From NCBI GenBank assembly GCA_001312325.1, contig BBDJ01000002.1:257612-321611 (forward strand): a DNA stretch of 64,000 nucleotides, read 5' to 3'. The number at the start of each line of letters is the position of its first letter. The stretch's first letter is position 1. This document shows, one piece after another, positions 60,755-64,000 of the stretch. The notes beneath the pieces are model-generated. The model was given only the letters and a program-made list of their open reading frames with translations. It had not been told where the DNA came from and ran no database searches. The position numbers and the translations under genes are program-made. The stretch is from Lysinibacillus pakistanensis (GTDB taxonomy: Bacteria; Bacillota; Bacilli; Bacillales_A; Planococcaceae).

Positions 60755-62569
60755 TTAGCCTTTTATTGCTTCCATTTCCACTGTTAATCGTTCCAGCTCA
60801 TCAATAAGGTGGCCAATATAAGCAATGGTTTCACGCAGTGGTTGATCTGTTGTAACATCAACGCCTGCCATTTGAGCAAGTTCTACGGGTGACTTTGTAC
60901 CGCCAGCCTGAAGAACAGCCAACCATTCTTCAACAGCCTTATCGCCTTCTTTTAATATACGCTGAGATACTTGAGTAGAAATCGTTAAACCAGCACTATA
61001 TGTGTATGGATATAAGCCCATATAATAATGAGGCTGACGCATCCAAGTAAGCTCTGCACCCTCGATAATATCGACCGTATCATCCCAGAAATCTTCCAGA
61101 ACAGTGCGTTTTAATTGATTTAAAATTGTAGCATTAACAGCTTCACCAGCATCAATTAATTCATATACCTTTCGTTGATAGGCTGCTTCCAGTAAATGTG
61201 TGACAAAGTTATGATAATAGGTTTTAGACACGATATTAGAAATAACCCATCGTTTAAAGCGAAGATCCTCATTATGCGTTAATAAATAATTAGCTAGTAG
61301 CATTTCATTCATTGTTGATGGTGCTTCGATAAAGTATAGGGATGGACGACTATTAAAATAAGATTGATGGGCATGCGTATTGGCAAAGTGACCAGCGTGT
61401 CCAAGCTCATGAATAAGTGTGAAGACCTCATTCATACGCTCATTCCACGACATTAAAATATATGGATGACTTCCATATGGACTTGAACAGAAGGCACCAG
61501 TGGATTTTCCTTTGTTTGGCGCAAAATCAATCCAACGTTCATTAAACGCTTTTTCAATCATATTTGTATAATCCTGACCGAGTACCGCTAACGCATTTTC
61601 AACATAATTTTTCGCTTCAGCCATCGTTAGCCTTGGATCATAATCTGGATCAAGGGCAATTTTTAAATCAGCAAATGTCATATTATCGATACCATTTGCT
61701 TTTTGAATTAGCTTAGCATAGCGACGCATATGTGGTGCAAGCTCTTTTGTAATAAGGTCTATTTGACGATTGTAGAGTGAGCGATCGACATCCTGATCAA
61801 ATAATAGGTAATCAATAACTGAGTCAAAGTCTCGTAAATCAGCCATTGTTTTTTCCTGTTGAATGTGTGTGTTATAAATTTTGGCAGTAGTATGCTGATA
61901 TTCTCGAAGTTTATTCGAGAATGCTTTAAATGCTGAACGGCGCACATTTGTATTTGCCTCGAATTCCCAGCCGTTTTCATATAAAACGAAGCTTAAAGGA
62001 TGTTTTTCACCATTTGCCTCAAATTCTCCAAAATGCATATCCACTAATTTTGCTGTATTGTATGTTTCGTAAGGTGCCTCAAAAGTAGCGTTTAATGCAG
62101 CTAATACTTTTTCCACCTCTGGTTGTAGCTGATGGGGCTTTCTTTTTAACAAATCCTCTAAATAGATCTTGTAAACAGGGCTAAGAAGACTTGCTTCCTT
62201 TAAAATTTCCTCGTCTAATGATAGTAATTCACTACGGACAAAAGAGAGTGAGCTAGTTATTTTTCCGACTGCTGTACTAAACTTTGCAGCACGCATTTGG
62301 CTACATCATCTGTATGATCTGCTTGTATTGTTAAGCTAGCGTAAGTACCAATTGGAACAATGCTTTTTTTCTAATGCCTCAAAAGCTGTGAGAACCTCAA
62401 TGACCTTATGAGCATCTGTAATTGTACCTTGATAGTTGCGCTCAAAATACAATGCATCCTCGACAAGCTGCGCTAAAACAGGTTCAAAATCTGCATCATT
62501 TTCAAGTAAAACCTTCAAATCCCACGTTTGCTCTACTGGCACATCTTTTCGTAATGGTAAAACCTCCAT
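60755..62569 (-). CDS. pepF: Oligoendopeptidase F, frameshift
   Basis: An M3-family zinc peptidase of about 604 residues, cleaving oligopeptides in the cytosol. Metal motif LIHELGHAGH (HExxH) near 61420. ATG 62569 behind AAAGGGGTG. The A-run near 62362-62368 breaks the frame near residue 70: LEKKHC..., then LVPIGTYASL resumes. In other Firmicutes it is a general oligopeptidase. Monocistronic. Confidence 0.93.
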
Positions 62570-62698
62570 CAAAAACACCCCTTTAAAAGTAAGTGATTTA
62601 ATTATAACGAAACTATTTCGGAAAGTGAAATAATTTTATAGAATAGTTTAAATATTCATAATGTAGAAAGAATAAAACCCTTATCTGAAAATAGCTGT

Positions 62699-62723
62699 GT
62701 TTGAAAATGTGTCAATTGGGAAA
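62699..62723 (+). promoter_or_regulatory. Sigma-B-like promoter of dps
   Basis: GTTTGA, 13-base spacer, GGGAAA; the consensus is GTTTAA and GGGTAT. It lies about 75 bases before ATG 62797. Confidence 0.55.
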
Positions 62724-62796
62724 AATGTGTGTATAGCCAATCATGAATGTAACGCATACTAATGGCTAGAACAATTGACACGATGGAGGAGAAATT

Positions 62797-63237
62797 ATGA
62801 CACAAAATTTAAACAAACAATTGAATAAGCTTGTAGCAACATGGTCTGTACTTTATACGAAATTGCATAATTATCATTGGTATGTGACAGGGAACGCCTT
62901 CTTTACACTGCATGCAAAATTTGAAGAATTATATAATGAAACAACCTTAAATCTCGATGACACTGCGGAGCGCATTCTTTCCAAAGATGGTAAACCTGTT
63001 GCGACGTTAAAAGAGCATCTTGAGCTATCATATGTAGAAGAGGCAACAGGAAATGAAACATCCGAAGAAATGGTGGCAACAACGATTTCGGATTTCCAAA
63101 AATTGATGAAAGCATTAAACTCAACAATGGAGCTAGCTGCGGAGGAAGGGGACGACCGTACAGAGGATATGCTAAATGCCATGTACCAATCTCTAGAAAA
63201 GCATACGTGGATGTTAAAAGCCTTCCTTGGTAAATAA
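62797..63237 (+). CDS. dps: Dps-family DNA-binding/ferritin-like protein
   Basis: A 146-residue mini-ferritin that oxidises iron and protects DNA in starvation. The ferroxidase-site residues appear in KLHNYHWYVTG, the helix with FEELYNE and LDDTAERI. GGAGGAG precedes the ATG. A sigma-B-like promoter and a strong terminator flank it. Intact. Confidence 0.94.
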   Translation: MTQNLNKQLNKLVATWSVLYTKLHNYHWYVTGNAFFTLHAKFEELYNETTLNLDDTAERILSKDGKPVATLKEHLELSYVEEATGNETSEEMVATTISDFQKLMKALNSTMELAAEEGDDRTEDMLNAMYQSLEKHTWMLKAFLGK

Positions 63238-63267
63238 AAATAGAGACAAGCAATTGGATTTTAAAAA

Positions 63268-63308
63268 TAGGCAATTGGAGCAGTATTAGCTCCAATTAGC
63301 CTATTTTT
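63268..63308 (+). terminator. Terminator of dps
   Basis: TAGGCAATTGGAGC / GCTCCAATTAGCCTA, then T. Confidence 0.88.
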
Positions 63309-63392
63309 ATTTGATACGAAAATGACAAAAATTAAACAGATATCAAATCTGTATAACAATTATGACAGTTTGATAAAGGATTTATGAAAAAG

Positions 63393-63417
63393 GTTTTTAC
63401 AGTGGAGAGTAGGGTAA
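63393..63417 (+). promoter_or_regulatory. Sigma-B-like promoter of the yflT-like gene
   Basis: GTTTTT, 13-base spacer, GGGTAA; the -10 is close to GGGTAT. The start codon is 38 bases downstream. Confidence 0.65.
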
Positions 63418-63454
63418 TATCCTAGTAAGCCATACAAAATAGGAGGAATTGAAC

Positions 63455-63964
63455 ATGATGAATGAACAAAACCCAAGAATTGAAGTGGCACATACAAAGG
63501 AAGAAATGTTTCATATTTTAGAAAGTATGCGATTAGAAGGCTATCGCACAGAGGACATTCTTATTATTGCAAAGGATGCCAATCAATTCGAGGATGTTAA
63601 ATGGGATGCTGATGTGAAAACTCATGAGGCAGGTAATTGGCTGGATCAATTTAAATCGTGGTTCACAGGTGATACAGCAGTAACAGAAGGCTTAAAGCGT
63701 TTCGATCTGACCGAAGGACAAACAGCATATTATGCGCAGCTAGTGGAGCAAGGAGCCATTGTTTTATTTGCAGAGCATGAAGATTTAGTTGATCCCAAGA
63801 CAACTACAGACTATTCAGAAGAAAATCGTTACCGACATGATCCGCTAGATCCACGTTTAACAGCACCTGAATCATTAGCTGGTGAAACAGCTTCACAACG
63901 AGAAGAACGATTAAAGGCTGAAGAGCGAATGAATGAGGCAGAGCAATTAAGAAGATATTTATAG
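63455..63964 (+). CDS. YflT-like general stress protein
   Basis: A 169-residue hydrophilic protein of the heat-induced stress/YflT type (PF11181-like): GYRTEDILIIAK, then the acidic, helical end with AEERMNEAEQLRRYL. The family is part of the sigma-B regulon in Bacillus, in line with the promoter. ATG 63455 is 8 bases from AGGAGG. Confidence 0.85.
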   Translation: MMNEQNPRIEVAHTKEEMFHILESMRLEGYRTEDILIIAKDANQFEDVKWDADVKTHEAGNWLDQFKSWFTGDTAVTEGLKRFDLTEGQTAYYAQLVEQGAIVLFAEHEDLVDPKTTTDYSEENRYRHDPLDPRLTAPESLAGETASQREERLKAEERMNEAEQLRRYL

Positions 63965-63968
63965 AATG

Positions 63969-63999
63969 AAAAGACAGAGTGTAGAACGCTCTGTCTTTT
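63969..63999 (+). terminator. Terminator of the yflT-like gene
   Basis: AAAAGACAGAG / CTCTGTCTTTT stem at the window end. Confidence 0.85.
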
Positions 64000-64000
64000 T

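Noticed and set aside
1..64000. Phase variation by homopolymer slippage as the general cause of the frameshifts
   Set aside because: Too many unrelated housekeeping genes are affected at once, and some breaks are outside long runs; sequencing or assembly error is simpler. A few true cases cannot be excluded.

Overview
The window is AT-rich chromosomal DNA from a spore-forming Bacillaceae bacterium, most likely Lysinibacillus (sphaericus/fusiformis group). The clues are spore-coat-type genes, a two-headed dynamin of the DynA type, an ETX/MTX2-family pore-forming toxin, sigma-B-like promoters before dps and a yflT-like gene, and the general gene content. No rRNA, tRNA, CRISPR array or prophage was seen. 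About half of the genes are broken by single-base frameshifts, most of them in A or T runs of 7-9 bases. The broken frames rejoin into full-length conserved proteins, so I read most as sequencing or assembly errors. I annotate whole genes across them and mark the break sites.

Layout. 1-7.0 kb: one + strand operon for pyroglutamyl peptides (peptide ABC permeases, M14 carboxypeptidase, Pcp, 5-oxoprolinase PxpB/PxpC/PxpA). 7.0-7.8 kb: two DUF4183 genes (-). 8.1-12.7 kb: a dispersed repeat, dynA and a sulfurtransferase. 13-17 kb: an accessory patch with a CotB-like gene, a transposase remnant beside a 50-bp palindrome, a second coat-like gene, a decayed repeat-protein gene, the toxin and a large repeat copy. 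17-22.6 kb: an ArsB-like transporter, an ECF sigma/anti-sigma/membrane-protein operon, an MBL hydrolase and a 42-bp minisatellite.

23-36 kb: housekeeping and metabolic genes (malic enzyme, MCP, YIP1 protein, PurC with PurR-box-like sites, glutamate dehydrogenase, DUF188, D-serine dehydratase, MerR plus GAP-family exporter, class V aminotransferase, DUF1835 protein). 36.8-39.4 kb: a NERD gene interrupted by a repeat element, a MazG-like pyrophosphatase, an HNH nuclease and YdbC. 39.6-41.7 kb: a second MCP. 41.7-44.7 kb: mostly debris plus a GC-richer membrane-protein gene that looks imported.

45-64 kb: a ferric-reductase-like flavoprotein, a YdjM-like protein, a phytoene-synthase-family enzyme, an SDR, CoaW, two small spore-type proteins behind a sigma-G-like promoter, DUF3889, a DJ-1 protein, MarR plus MFS, a glycosyltransferase, a LysM-NlpC/P60 hydrolase, an amino-acid ABC transporter, an RNase HI-like protein, a zinc-finger protein, a SEC-C protein, PepF, Dps and a YflT-like stress protein.

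The observations most worth a second look are four copies of a structured repeat (one inside the NERD gene), the signal-less ETX/MTX2 toxin in its mobile patch, the pyroglutamyl-peptide operon, the 21/42-bp minisatellite that is open in several frames on both strands, and the pervasive homopolymer frameshifts.
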